64,000 bases of DNA from Calliopum simillimum (lineage: Eukaryota > Arthropoda > Insecta > Diptera > Lauxaniidae): contig OX638368.1 in the NCBI GenBank assembly GCA_951812925.1, positions 82,008,909-82,072,908 on the forward strand, given 5' to 3'. Under the pieces are notes generated by a model that was given only the letters and a program-made list of their open reading frames with translations, was not told where the DNA came from and did not search any database. A program made the position numbers and the translations under genes. Position 1 is the first letter of the stretch, and each line of letters starts with the position of its first letter. Shown here piece by piece: positions 44,764-55,886 of this stretch.

Positions 44764-45904
44764 CATAGTTTTGAACTTTATTTTTGGAAGTCAAAATCAT
44801 AATTAACTTATCAAAGGTCAAAACATATCTTTGGTCATACATGATGATTGACAAAACTCCTAAGCTAATGATAACAAAATCTTTAGAATTGGCAAAGTTA
44901 TAGCATTTCGGGTTCCAGAGTTCATAAAGATAATTGTTATTTAAGTTCGGAAATATTCGGGCCAAAGTTCTATAGGTTTAGCCAAAAATAATTTTTATGC
45001 CAGACTAAAATTGATCTTAAGTTATGTATGCAGCGTTTGGCTCAAAAATCCCAAATCATGAAATTTTGACTTAACGCATAAGCCGCACTGCTTACTTGTT
45101 AAACGACAACTGAATAAAACAACCGCCATTTCTCTTCTAGTAGGATATAAACAGCAGTTTAAATCAAATTTAAGTCGACCGACAAGCTTTAATAAGAATA
45201 AAACATCAAAATACCGATCAAAGTCCCGAAACCTTCTAGAAGGACGTCAGGGCTTTCTACGTTAAATTCATATTTTGCCCTGTTCTGAAAATCATTAGTA
45301 TGATTTTGTCTGACCACTTCACATATTTTTGGATGATCCTCAAAATAATAAGCCTCCGTTTACTCTAAAAGGCGTAATTTTTCTATGCAAATTGGCTGTT
45401 AAAAATGGAGACAATTTATAAAAAATCATAATTCATAAATTTATGTTTCAAAAAATACATTCGCACGACTGTTATTAAAGTGCAATGTAATTTCTCTCAT
45501 TACATCAGTCATATCCAAGCATAATCGATTTAAATGAAAATCTGATATAATTTTTCTAAGACAAAAATACGATTATAAAAAAACTATTCTGTAAACGTGA
45601 CCACTGACATTTTTTAAATTTGTTTTCAAATTTATTTTTCATTTCGATTGTCAGAATTTTCAGTAGCCCCTTGGGCTAGTACAAATTTTGGCGCAAGAAT
45701 TTCACCACATATATTTCAAAAATTTTATTTGGGACGTCAGAATTTGTATAGGTGAGTGAAATGTTTTCGATTGGCACAGGCCTTTTGTCGTCAATTTTGA
45801 AATTTATATTTATTTTTAACGTAAAAAAAATGTAAAAATATTTCTACATTTTTGCTGATTTTCTCAAAGTTGCTTGTTTTGTGTTTTTTGAAATTTCTGC
45901 TTTG
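44764..45904. other. No gene seen
   Basis: Interior of the 5.3-kb element; A+T-rich, no coding signature or repeats noticed. Confidence 0.35.
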
Positions 45905-47013
45905 CCCTACTCTACTCTAGCCTGCTCTAAAAGTAATATAACATTTTTCAAAAGCTGCTCTGCTCTACTCTGATCTAAGTTCGTCAAACAAAGCTATTAT
46001 AAAGAACACTCTTCAGCGGAATTCGTGGGATTGTTTTTTGATGCCTGTTAAAATTCTGCTCTCCCTCTCGCTCTTTCTTTGTGAGAGAGATAGAGGGGGA
46101 AAGCTGGTATTTTAACAAAGTACTTTCAACTCGAAAAGTCATTTCATAATCCAAGTAGTTCTCTTAGGACCAATTTCACGTGTGAGCTTAAGTGTAGTTT
46201 ATCTGTTGAGTGGGGTTTAACTAAAGATGTTGTTTTCATACACAGAACGAAAAAACTATAGTAAATTTAACTTAGTTTTCTAAGGTAAAAGTTTTGTATG
46301 AAATTTAAAATCTTTGTTATATTGCCTAAGTTTATGTAATTTTATACATGAATTAGGTTAGTAAATCTTAGCAAACTTCCCTAAAAAAACTTTGGTGTTT
46401 TGCCTAAGTTTTATAATTTGCCAAAGACCTTTAGTAATATTTATCTCAAAACTTAGGCAATTTACCTATGTTGTATTTTTTGCTATCTCATTGATTTTCA
46501 ATGTCCAAAATTATAAAAATAAATATTTAAAAATTTTGTGTACTTGAATTTTTTTTTTTTTATAATAATTTTCATCAAACAAATATCAAAAAGCCATATA
46601 ATACAAATATAATATCGTGAGTATTAATAATATTTGTTCTTATCTCATTGGCGTCTAATGATTTGGTTTTTACAGACAGCGTCTTAACCGTCTCTGTTTT
46701 GGTACACTTTATATACATTGTATGGGCATGAAAGAGACTGAAACGGTTGAAAAATGCATCTTCCCAACAGAAAATTTCGATGCGCATCCCCAAGATGCAA
46801 TAGCGATGCGCGTCCTTCTCGTATCTAAAGAGCTGATTTGTATGCGCATATTTTCTGCGCTATAGGTAGCGAGAGCGAAGCGCATCCAAAGAGCATTTCT
46901 GAATGCGAGAGCGATGCGCATCCAAAGAGCATTTCTGGTAGCGAGAACGAAGCACTTTCGGTCACGTATTTACGCACAAAACAAGTCAATAAGTCAGCTT
47001 CGTAAGAGCGCAA

Positions 47014-47098
47014 GGATGGAGCAGTGGTCTAGCGACTGGCACTGCGATTGAGAGTTGTAGCAACCGTGAGGTCCTCGGTTCGACTCCGGCCCAGACCT
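47014..47098 (+). ncRNA. tRNA-like head (SINE-type), not a true tRNA
   Basis: TGGTCTAGCGACTGG resembles an A box and GGTTCGACTCC is a canonical B box, 40-45 bp apart, as in a tRNA gene. The flanks do not pair as an acceptor stem, and the same sequence recurs in copy 2 (48549-48633), so this is a tRNA-derived repeat with a possible RNA polymerase III promoter. Confidence 0.6.
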
Positions 47099-47261
47099 AA
47101 CACAAAAGTTTTTCAACTTGCAATTTTTCAATTATAATTAATTTAGTAAAATAAAAATAATTATAACTACATCAAAAAAAATAATAGTCTGATGAGTCTT
47201 TGTAGCGAAAGACGTAAGATTGCAATTAAAAATTAATTTTTTAAATATTTTTATTATCATC

Positions 47262-47372
47262 CAAAAAGCATCCAAAGAGCATTTCTGAATGCGAGAGCGA
47301 TGCGCTTCCAAAGAGCATTTCTGGATGCGAGAGCGATGCGCATCCAAAGAGCATTTCTGGTAGCGAGAACAG
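47262..47372. repeat. 36-bp minisatellite, about 3 units
   Basis: The unit GCGAGAGCGATGCGCATCCA, continuing AAGAGCATTTCTGGAT, repeats in phase; because 36 is a multiple of three, the minus strand stays open as a 12-residue repeat (EMLFGCASLSHS). Similar units are at 46860-46950, 48395-48480 and 49655-49790. Confidence 0.85.
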
Positions 47373-47495
47373 AGCGCTTCCTTCCAATGACATGCCAATG
47401 TTAATTTCAGCGCTTTTGGAAACGAGAGAGATGCGCTTCACTGCTGCTTTAGAGCGCTTCAGAAGCGCTATTGATGCGCTCCGTTCCCCATTGGG

Positions 47496-47903
47496 TTGTC
47501 TCTCACAATTATATACAGAATAAAAAAATACAACATCCCAATAAAATTTTTTAATAAATTTGTAGCCCCTTATACGATAATTGATTACCTAACGCATTAC
47601 TTGAATGTTAAAACATTTTAAACATTACATGTAATGCAATAAATAATGCAATACTTTTTCAATTACATGTAATGCAATGGGTAATGTGAGAACATAAATT
47701 TCGAAAGTTTTTTACTCAAGGTTTTTTGATTTTTAAGTCATTTTGACGTTAGCATTTGTTCATATTTCATAAAAAATAAATAGTAAAACAGATAATTTTT
47801 CAGATAATGTTCCTTCTGATAAACTTTTGGCCCCAAACAGAACCCAAAAGATTTCTGTAACGTCCTTCTACATTCATTTAGTACTTCTGTAACGCAAAAG
47901 TAA
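47496..47903. other. No gene seen
   Basis: A+T-rich spacer between the two composite copies with scattered ATTACATGTAATGCAAT palindromes leading into the tandem repeat. Confidence 0.4.
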
Positions 47904-48217
47904 CCCAGAAAGTACAAATAATGTTTTTAGATTATTTGATCGATTACATGTAATCGAATGTTTTGTTGGGGTAATCGATTCCGCCCAATGAAATGCGTAT
48001 GCTAAAATAATGCCTTTGTAACCCAGAAAGTAATCGATACAAATAATTTTTTTCGATTACTTGATCGATTACATGTAAGCGAGTGTTTTATTAGGGTAAT
48101 CGATTACGCCCAATGACATGCATGTGTTAAAATAATGCCTTATGTAACCCAAAAAGTAATCGATGCAAACAATTTTCTAGATTACTCGACCGATTACAAG
48201 TAAACGAAGATTTTACT
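47904..48217. repeat. Tandem repeat, 118/126-bp units, rich in ATCGATTAC
   Basis: CCCAGAAAGTA starts units at 47904, 48022 and (as CCCAAAAAGTA) 48148. Each unit contains GATTA-TTGATCGATTACATG and GGGTAATCGATT-CGCCCAAT. The third unit is partial. Confidence 0.75.
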
Positions 48218-48292
48218 GGGATGAACACGAAGCGACGACGCTATCAATTTTTTGATGCTCTATGAATGTATGTGTGTATGATTATGTCACAA

Positions 48293-49917
48293 CCCAACAG
48301 AAAATTTCGATGCACATCCCCAAGATGCAATAGCGATGCGCGTCCTTCTCGCATCTAAAGAGCTGATTTGTATGCGCATATTTTCTGCGCTATAGGTAGC
48401 GAGAGCGAAGCGCATCCATAGAGCATTTCTGATTGCGAGAGCGATGCGCATCCAAAGAGCATTTCTGGTAGCGAGAACGAAGCGCTTTCGGTCACGTATT
48501 TACGCACAAAACAAAATAAATCAATAAGTCAGCTTCGTAAGAGCGCGAGGATGGAGCAGTGGTCTAGCGACTGGCACTGCGATTGAGAGTCGTAGCAACC
48601 GTGAGGTCCTCGGTTCAACTTCGGCCCAGACCTAACACAAAAGTTTTTTAACATGCAATTTTTCAATTATAATTAATTTAGTAAAATAAAAATAATTATA
48701 ATTACATCAAAAAAACTTATAGTCTGACGAGTCTTTGTGCCGGAAGACGTAAAATTTCAATTAAAAATAAATTTTTTATTGGGTGCACAACTTAAAAATT
48801 TGACGGTGGATGTCCGTACTAACAAATATCGTGAAAGCTCGAACTTTATATATATTTCATTTTGAAGGTACATTTGACAGCTGTCAAAATCAGTCAACAA
48901 AACAATTTTATCTTGTGTGCATCATTATTATTTTTCACGATGAATAACTTCGAAAATTGGAGAAAAAGACAGCATTTGCGGGAGGTTCTGTTGGGTCATT
49001 TTTTTGCAAAGAAAACTGCTGCGGAAAGTCATAGTTTGCTTGTAGAAGTTTATGAGGACTATGCTCCAGCTGAATCAAGCTGTCGTGAGTGGTTTCGACG
49101 GTTTAAAAGTGGTGATTTTGATGTCGAAGACAAAGAACGTCCTGGTCAGGACCAGCTAGGTGTGATCCATTATGAGCTGTTGCCAGGTGGCCAAACCATT
49201 AAGGCCAACGTATGCGACCAGACACGAGTCAATCATTTTCCACCACGATAACGCTCGGCCACATATTGCTGCCCCAGTCAAAAATTACCTGGAAAACAAC
49301 GGATGGGAAATCTATACAAATTTTGCCTCACCCGCCTTATAGCCCAGACCTTGCACCATCAGACTACCATTTGTTCCGATCAATGCAGAATGCCCTATCA
49401 GGAATACGGTTCACTTAAGTTCAAGATATCGAAAATTGGCTCGATTCATTTTTGGCCACCAAGCCGGCGCAATTTTTTTGGGATGGAATTTATAAATTGC
49501 CTGAAAGATGGGGAAATGTTGTAGCTTCCAATGGACAATACTTTGAATAAAATATATTGTAACATTTTTCCACAATAAAGCATCAAATTTCGCTAAAAAA
49601 ACTCCGGTCTTTAAGTTGCACACCCAATAAATATTTTTATTATCATCCAAAAAGCATCCAAAGAGCATTTCTGAATGCGAGAGCGATGCGCTTCCAAAGA
49701 GCATTTCTGAATGCGAGAGCGAGGCGCATCCAAACAGCATTTCTGGATGCGAGAGCGATGCGCATCCAAAGAGCATTTCTGGTAGCGAGAACGAAGCGCT
49801 ATCTTCCAATGACATGCCAATGTTAATTTCAGCGCTTTTGGAAACGAGAGAGATGCGCTTCACTGCTGCTTTAGAGCGCGTCAGAAGCGCTATTGATGCG
49901 CTCCATTCTCCATTGGG
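48293..49917. mobile_element. Composite tRNA-like/minisatellite repeat, copy 2
   Basis: Same ends and internal order as copy 1, including a tRNA-like head at 48549-48633 (B box mutated to GGTTCAACTTC) and a minisatellite at 49655-49800 with more units. A deleted mariner is inserted at the TTTTTTA/AATATT site that is uninterrupted in copy 1 (around 47235). Confidence 0.75.
48779..49627 (+). mobile_element. Internally deleted mariner
   Basis: TTGGGTGCACAACTTAAAAA and its inverse are flanked by TA (48777-48778 and 49628-49629). The transposase start MNNFENWRKRQHLREVLLG and DKERPGQ are present. The next ~430 bp of the family's sequence are missing, joining to IHYELLPGGQTIKA, and a further gap follows before the third catalytic part (PPYSPDLAPSDYHLF in another frame). 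The C-terminal LPERWGNVVASNGQYFE, lost in the 13.4-kb copy, is kept. Non-autonomous. Confidence 0.92.
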
Positions 49918-49961
49918 AAATTTCAAATGTACCTACATTCCAATGTGGCAAACAAATTTTC

Positions 49962-50063
49962 CTATTTAAAAATTTTTAAAAGTTCCAGAAGTTCATCATC
50001 CGGATCGATTTCATCTTCAATCGTTAGGTATTCAGCATCCTTGTACTCTTCGGTATTATCCAT
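49962..50063 (-). CDS. Small acidic ORF, 33 codons, unknown
   Basis: The minus strand reads MDNTEEYKDAEYLTIEDEID then PDDELLELLKIFK and stops. It is strongly acidic with a short amphipathic end, and is preceded by a poly-A run. It resembles the first exon of a nuclear or transposon protein, but I recognise no family, and it lies inside the 46.2-51.4 kb element. Confidence 0.3.
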   Translation of the reverse strand: MDNTEEYKDAEYLTIEDEIDPDDELLELLKIFK

Positions 50064-50298
50064 TTTTTTTTTTTTTTGGCACCACACGCACACGTTTTCT
50101 TTTAACTTTGCAAGAGTTGCGACACTTGTGACGTGCTATATGTATATAATGCATATGAAAAGAAGGACAAGACCTAACCATGTACGTCACGTTGTCGTAT
50201 TTACAGTGAACTTACCAAATTAATGGTTACAGTGAATCGACAGTAAAGCAGTTGATTTTACAACCACATTTTTACCTGAGTGTAGAATATTATAGTCC

Positions 50299-50986
50299 GG
50301 GAGCTGGTGACAGTAAAACTGCACTTACACGGATTTTAAAAATTTTTATATCAATCGATAGTGTATAGTCATAGGTACAATTTAAGCCTGGTATGCCAGG
50401 AATTACCCTGGCACTAGTATTTTTTAGCAATTGTTGAAAATTGCTTTTGCGGAAGCATTTTGCACTCATACGGATTTTAATTTAAAAAATGCCATTTTGT
50501 TGGAAATTTTTTTTTAATTTAAGAAAAGTTTGGTGTGCCAACTGATATCCTGGCACAAAGGTCTGGCGCACCGATTTGAAGAAAATAAATACAAAGAAAA
50601 CAATTTTTTTTTTTTTTTTCAAATTTTGAGCTTTCACACTGAAGTATTTTCAAAGTAGAGCTAAAAACGAGGAAATAAAAAAAAAAAAATTTTCTTTGCA
50701 TTTATTTTCTTTAAATCGGTGTGCCAGACCTTTGTGCCAGGCACACCAAACTTTTTTTAAATTAAAAAAAAAATTTCCAACAAAATGGCATTTTTTAAAT
50801 TAAAATCCGTATGAGTGCAAAATGCTTTTGCAAATGCAATTTTAAAAAATTGCTAAAAAATACTAGTGCCAGGATAATTCCTGGCACACCAGGCTTAAAT
50901 TGTACCTATGACTGACTATACACTGTCGATTGATTTACAAATTTTTAAAATCCGTGTAAGTGCAGTTTTACTGTCACCGGCTCCCC
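50299..50986. mobile_element. 688-bp palindromic element
   Basis: GGGAGCTGGTGACAGTAAAA at the left mirrors TTTTACTGTCACCGGCTCCC at the right. Arms of about 320 bp pair through TAGGTACAATTTAAGCCTGG, GAATTACCCTGGCACTAGTA and their inverses; the centre near 50640 is A/T-rich. No coding sequence. Confidence 0.85.
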
Positions 50987-51409
50987 GCCTATTAAATAAA
51001 GATTTAAATTTAGAATAATCGATTTTGAAATTTAATTTTAAGTTTTTGAGCAGCTCTATTAAAGGAACAAAAATACCTAAGAAACTCAGGCAAATATTTA
51101 TATTTTATTACCTAAGTTAATTTCCTAAGTCCTTTTGCCAATTTACCTAAACAGCTTTGGAAATTTAACTAAGTAGCTTTGGCATTTTACCTAATAATTT
51201 TATGTAAATTGCCTAAGTAAAATTTATCTTAGTTTAACCTAAGTTTTCTTTGTTATATTACCTGATAACTTAGCTGGAGCATACAGCCCTAAGATCTTAG
51301 GCAAATTATACTCGATTCTTAGGTAAATTTTCACAAGTTTTTCGTTCTGTGTAGTCATTTGAATATAAGGGTTGCTTAAGCTCCAGTCACTCGCCACTCA
51401 AAATAGTTA

Positions 51410-51562
51410 CTGCCATACCTAAATTGGGGCGTTAGACCAGCGTCAGGCATATTTTACCATCTCTGTCTGTTTCGTGCCCATACAATTTGTATGGAGCATA
51501 CCGAAACAGAGACGGTTAAATTACGCTGACGCTCGTCTAACACTTCAATTTAGGTATGGCAG
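51410..51562. mobile_element. PIF-type MITE M1, TTA duplication
   Basis: CTGCCATACCTAAATTGGGG and its inverse CAATTTAGGTATGGCAG are flanked by TTA on both sides. The interior (CGTCTCTGTTTCGG and its inverse) also pairs, so the whole MITE can fold. Confidence 0.8.
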
Positions 51563-52093
51563 TTAGGGCGGCTTAGGTTTCGTTTACTTCACAATTGACG
51601 TCAACAAATTAAAATAAATTAAAATTGAAAAAAAAAAGAGCACGAAATTTTCAAATTTAAGTAAAAATGTTTAAGGTAGCAGACCACTTCCCCGGCATTT
51701 TGCCTTTGTGATGAGCGGTAATCGGCGTTTTCCAAAAATTATGATCACATTTGTAATATTCAATATTTGCTTGCGATGGTTCCTAGACTTGAGGATTCAG
51801 GAAGTTACCACCCTTGCATTAAGGATTAAGTTATAAACAAGTTGAAGGAGAAGTCAATAAATTGGTAGATTTAGCTCGCAAGATATTCACCAAACTGTTG
51901 TTGGAGAAGCAGAATGTGCATAAGTACGTAATCGGACCATCGGCGATGTGATGCCTTTAGATCTTGTAACGGTGGCAGCACTCTGCACCGATCGAATTGC
52001 CTTCTGGGTTAATTGCTACGTATCGTTCGAAAATGTAAACGGGCCCCAATTCCATGTTCGAAAATAGACATTTACTAGCACACTCACAATATG

Positions 52094-52330
52094 TCTGTGA
52101 CAATAAGCGATAACAGCTTAAGTCGACTTAAGAAAAATGGGTTTGAGCTCAATTTTCCATTAGTTCTGGGTAAAATTAATCTCGAATTTTTTGGGCGTTA
52201 TTAAAACCTATAGAAGCACTAAATAAACGGATACAAATAAATGTGTAATTTTAACCAGAACTAATGGGAAATTGAGCTCAAACCCATTTTTCTTAAATCG
52301 ACTTAAGCTGTTATCGCTTATTGCCACAGA
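52094..52330. mobile_element. 237-bp palindromic MITE
   Basis: TCTGTGACAATAAGCGATAA at the left mirrors GTTATCGCTTATTGCCACAGA at the right; arms of about 75 bp continue through GGGTTTGAGCTCAATTTTCC and its inverse. Confidence 0.85.
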
Positions 52331-52399
52331 TGTATACAGAGTTTCATTTTCTATCACCATCTCCCTTGCGATCATTTCCTTGGTTTTGTGTGAGTACAC

Positions 52400-54600
52400 A
52401 ATAATATTTTTTTTCTAAATTGAAGGCCAAAAATGAGGTGATTTTTTGTGAGAGTGTTAGTCAAGGCCAGTGTCAAACGGGAACAGAGAATGGCATTTAA
52501 TTGCATCAGCAAGTTTTTTAAAAAAGTTCAGTTGCGAAAAAAAGTGTGCGGTCGTGGTCGGCCTCGGTGCCGCGACCATTGTTAACGAAGAAAAAAAATT
52601 GATTAAACGCAATTCTTAGAAAATAAAACATTAAAAAAAGAAAAAATTATTAAAATCAGTGCGTGCGGCAGTTAGATTAAGAAAATACACAAGTGGCAAA
52701 ATTAGGCTTAAACTTTCGTGATATTGCAAAAATGGTTTTTTAGCAATTAAATAAAAAGTAACATTTTTTTACTTGATGTATTTAATTGATACTCCATTTG
52801 CATTTAAATCAAAATTCTCTTTATTTTTTACACGAGATACCAAAAATTGTATATATCCAAGTGAACAAAAAGAAAACTAAAGAAAAATTATAAAAAAAAA
52901 ATGTATATTAAATAAAAAATTCAACATATGAAGTTCTGTTACTGCGGTAAAAGCAGCGGCAGAAGCGAAGCTGAAGCATGCGAAGAACGCCGCTGCATGA
53001 AGCTCAACGTCATCGTCGTTAAATAAAATTTAACGAAATTTTACGAACTGGAGCCATCCTGCAGAAAAATAAAATTAAATCAAGTAAATACAACCAAAAG
53101 AGAAAACAAAAACTACAAAACCCAAAACTGACAAGAAAAGAAAACTATAAAACCCAAATGTGACCAGAAAACAAAACTATAAAAAACTAAATGTGACAAG
53201 AAAAGAAAACTACAAAACTACAAAGAATGAAAACCTAATTGTTTCGCGAAAAACAATGAAACATAAAAAGTGACGAGAAATAAAAACTAAAGAAAAAAAA
53301 ACCAAAAGTGACAAAAAAGAAAAACTAAAGGAAAATAAACTAAAAGTGAGAAGAAAACAAAGACTATGAAAACCGAAGAACACCAAATGTGACAAGAAAA
53401 ACAATAAAAGCTGGAAAAAGAAAAGAATAAATAAAAAAGAAAAACTGAAATTTATGAAAAATATAATTATGCAATTATAAAAGAAAATAAAAAAAAACTG
53501 TGTTTTTGCTTAATAAAATAAAAAAATCACCGACGCAACAAACAACATCAACGACAGCGACAGCCTATGCAGCGAACATCAGCGTCAGTATGCAGCAAGA
53601 CAGCCCAGTAGACATCGCACCGGCAAAATATTAAGTACATATTTTTATTTTGACTTTATTACTATTATATTAGTTTTTATTTTAGTTTTATAATTTCATT
53701 ATATCATATTTCATATATATTAAGAGGGAGTACGCGTACAAAAATTTAAGAAAATTTAATTTTGTTAAATTAAAGTAAAAAAATAAATTTCCTTAAAAAA
53801 AAAAAGTGAACAAAATATTAGATTTAATAAACCGAAACTACATTTAAAAACAAAAGAAACGAAATATGAATTAAATTAAAAACTTTAAACTTAAACAAAA
53901 AAAATGAAATATCAAATTTTTCAATTGATGGAATGCTGAGGAAGGACAAATGGGGTAAACGTTAGGGTATACATGGAGTTTTGGTTAGGGGCAATTCCAT
54001 GAATGATGAGTGCTGGATTTGCCATAGGTGGGGAGGGAAAAATGCACTCCAAGTGACAAAAAACAACATCAAGTCACTGGATTACTATTTTAGTTGCCGA
54101 TTTAGTAGCGAAATGCTTAGTTTGTTTGATATTTTTGACAGCTACCATAATGGCATGATTACTATGATTACGCGTCATGTTATATTAGGGAGAAGCACGA
54201 CCATGGGGTAGCCTAGCCGGAGTTTAAAAATCTTTTCATGCCGCTTTATACCTGCTTGTATTCGGATAGAAATTTTATTTTTTTTGATATGGATTTGACA
54301 TTTTGTAAGACGCACGCGTAACAATCTGTAGCGGAGAGCAAAAGTAATGATCGAAACGGAACAAACCAAACCATTTGTTTGGAGGAGTTTTTCGTCCGTA
54401 TGGGGAAACACGAATAAGCGATTTTGAAATGTGGCAGATAGTGTTTTGAAAAAATTTGTAGGAACGTTCAACTTTGTTTACCTATATTTTCGATTTGTGT
54501 CTTTGCTAATGACAGAAGTGAGCTAGTCAACTGTGAAATTGGATATTATTTAAGTGCCGCTTAAGCTACACTAACATTTTAGCTATACTAAAGCTTAAAC
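52400..54600. repeat. Non-coding A-rich region with 30-bp-type repeats
   Basis: No gene is recognised. From about 53085 to 53460 variants of GTGACAAGAAAAGAAAACTA followed by CAAAACC repeat roughly every 30 bp. 52430-52720 and 52920-53060 look like insect 5' UTR sequence (GC-richer islands such as GGTCGTGGTCGGCCTCGG), but no open frame follows. A minus-strand open stretch (54175-54471) has no motif. Confidence 0.4.
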
Positions 54601-54623
54601 TCACACTGTGAAATTGGGCCTTA

Positions 54624-54928
54624 CTGCCATAACTAAATTGGAGCGTCAGGCGTTGCGTTATTTAACGTTACACAAAAGCGTCAAGCGCCATACCGAAATA
54701 AAGAGCGTTGCGTTAAAGTCATTTGTTTGTCAAAATGATATTGTTGTTCCTTTTTTTACTTTTCTGCAGCTAACTTCACTCCATAATGCTTTGTCAAAAT
54801 TGGAAATTCGAATAGCTTTGCGTTGAGCGTTGGCAATTTCGGTATGCGCCATACAAATGTATGTATGTATGTACATGAGAAATTTTTGACAGTAAAATAA
54901 CGCTGACGCTCTAAATTAGGTATGGCAG
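54624..54928. mobile_element. PIF-type MITE M2, long form
   Basis: CTGCCATAACTAAATTGGAG and TAAATTAGGTATGGCAG with TTA on both sides; the left TTA (54621-54623) is shared with the end of the possible 8.4-kb element. Very similar to M5. Confidence 0.8.
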
Positions 54929-55248
54929 TTAAACTTTCTTTGCTAAAGCTCTTAATATCGGGTATACAATGGCCCCATTTTCAAGACTCAAGTTAATGAT
55001 GACAACATGGTCATCTCCCAGATCTAACCTAGCTTACTACCATACCTAACACTACGACTCGACGTGCAATTATTTATGTTATAATTTAAATCATATTTTT
55101 TTTTTTTATGTCAACATTGATGTGATTTGATGTTATGCAATTTTCATTTCATAACATTTTGGTGTCTCCACTAGATATTTTGCTGTTATGACCTGAAGTA
55201 TTGCATGATTTATTGCTCGTCGAGTCGTGGAGTAAATTGGAGCGTTAC

Positions 55249-55376
55249 TGCCATACCTAAACTGGAGCGTTAGCGTAATTTAACCGTCTGTTTCGATTTG
55301 CTCCGTATAAATAGTATGGACTTGAAAAAAACAGAGATGGTTGAATACGCCTGACGCTCCAATTTAGGTATGGCTG
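55249..55376. mobile_element. PIF-type MITE M3
   Basis: CTGCCATACCTAAACTGGAG and CCAATTTAGGTATGGCTG flanked by TTA; same short form as M1. Confidence 0.75.
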
Positions 55377-55379
55377 TTA

Positions 55380-55499
55380 GACGAGCGTCAGCGTAATTTA
55401 ACCGTCTCTGTTTCGAATTGCTCCTTATATATTGTATGGACATAAATGATGGTAAAATACGCCTGACGCTGATCTAACGCTTCAATTTAGGCACGGCAG
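55380..55499. mobile_element. PIF-type MITE M4, left end truncated
   Basis: Begins at an internal position (GACGAGCGTCAGCGTAATTT), directly after the TTA that ends M3, and ends CAATTTAGGCACGGCAG followed by TTA. Confidence 0.65.
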
Positions 55500-55585
55500 T
55501 TATGGCTACTCAATCATCGAAATTTTGTTCAAGCGGTAGGAAAGTTTTTATTCAAAACCAAGGCGTCATACGAGAAAATCGTTAA

Positions 55586-55883
55586 CTGCCATACCTAAAT
55601 TGAAGCGTCAGGCGTTGCATTATTTAACGTTACACAAAAGCGTCAACCATCATACCAAAATAAAGAGCGTTGCGTTGAAGTCATTTGTTTGTCAAAATCA
55701 TATTGTTGCTTCATTTTTTACTTTTCTGCAGTTAACTTCACTCCATAACGCTATGTCAAATTTGGAAATTCGAATAGCTGAGCGTTGAGCGTTGGCAATA
55801 TCGGTATGCGCCATACAAATTGTATGTACATGAGAAATTTTTGACAGTAAAATAACGCTGACGCTCCAATTTAGGTATGACAG
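55586..55883. mobile_element. PIF-type MITE M5, long form, TAA duplication
   Basis: CTGCCATACCTAAATTGAAG and CCAATTTAGGTATGACAG flanked by TAA on both sides. The interior GTTGCATTATTTAACGTTAC and ATAACGCTATGTCAAATTTG matches M2 closely. Confidence 0.8.
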
Positions 55884-55886
55884 TAA

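Larger units (their letters stand above)
40727..46001. mobile_element. 5.3-kb element with TATAMTAGCTTTGTTTGA ends
   Basis: TATACTAGCTTTGTTTGATG at the left end mirrors TCAAACAAAGCTATTATA at the right end. AAGAAC lies directly outside both (40721-40726 and 46002-46007), a 6-bp duplication. Subterminal regions are full of GCTCTACTCTGCTCT-type repeats (43620-43660, 43880-43980, 45905-45980). No transposase is recognised. A hAT element is inserted 32 bp inside its left end. Confidence 0.7.
46763..47495. mobile_element. Composite tRNA-like/minisatellite repeat, copy 1
   Basis: Starts CCCAACAGAAAATTTCGATG and ends GCTCCGTTCCCCATTGGG. Between these are GCGCATCC-rich repeats, a tRNA-like segment (47014-47098), an A+T-rich spacer and a 36-bp minisatellite. 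It lacks the mariner present in copy 2 and so provides that mariner's empty site. Confidence 0.75.
46240..51352. mobile_element. Element with CACAGAACGAAAAAACT ends, CCTAAG arrays
   Basis: ACACAGAACGAAAAAACT at the left mirrors AGTTTTTCGTTCTGTGT at the right. Subterminal regions (46260-46490 and 51060-51330) contain many copies of TTGCCTAAGTTT or its complement. Two composite repeats, a deleted mariner and a palindrome lie inside. Target duplication not resolved. Confidence 0.55.
46167..54620. mobile_element. Possible PIF/Harbinger-type element, TTA duplication
   Basis: GGACCAATTTCACGTGTGAG at the left end mirrors CTCACACTGTGAAATTGGGC at the right end. TTA flanks both (46164-46166 and 54621-54623). 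GGGCC-type ends with a TTA/TAA duplication are usual for PIF/Harbinger elements. The span is 8.45 kb with many nested insertions and no readable transposase, so the two ends could belong to separate MITEs. Confidence 0.45.

Noticed and set aside
47014..47098. A functional tRNA gene
   Set aside because: A and B boxes are present, but acceptor-stem pairing is absent and the unit recurs inside a mobile composite element.
46709..49926. Open frames repeating EMLFGCASLSH
   Set aside because: They result from a 36-bp minisatellite whose period is a multiple of three; no start context or family supports a protein.
53210..53404. Phe/Ser/Leu-rich frame on the minus strand
   Set aside because: Complement of an A-rich degenerate tandem repeat.
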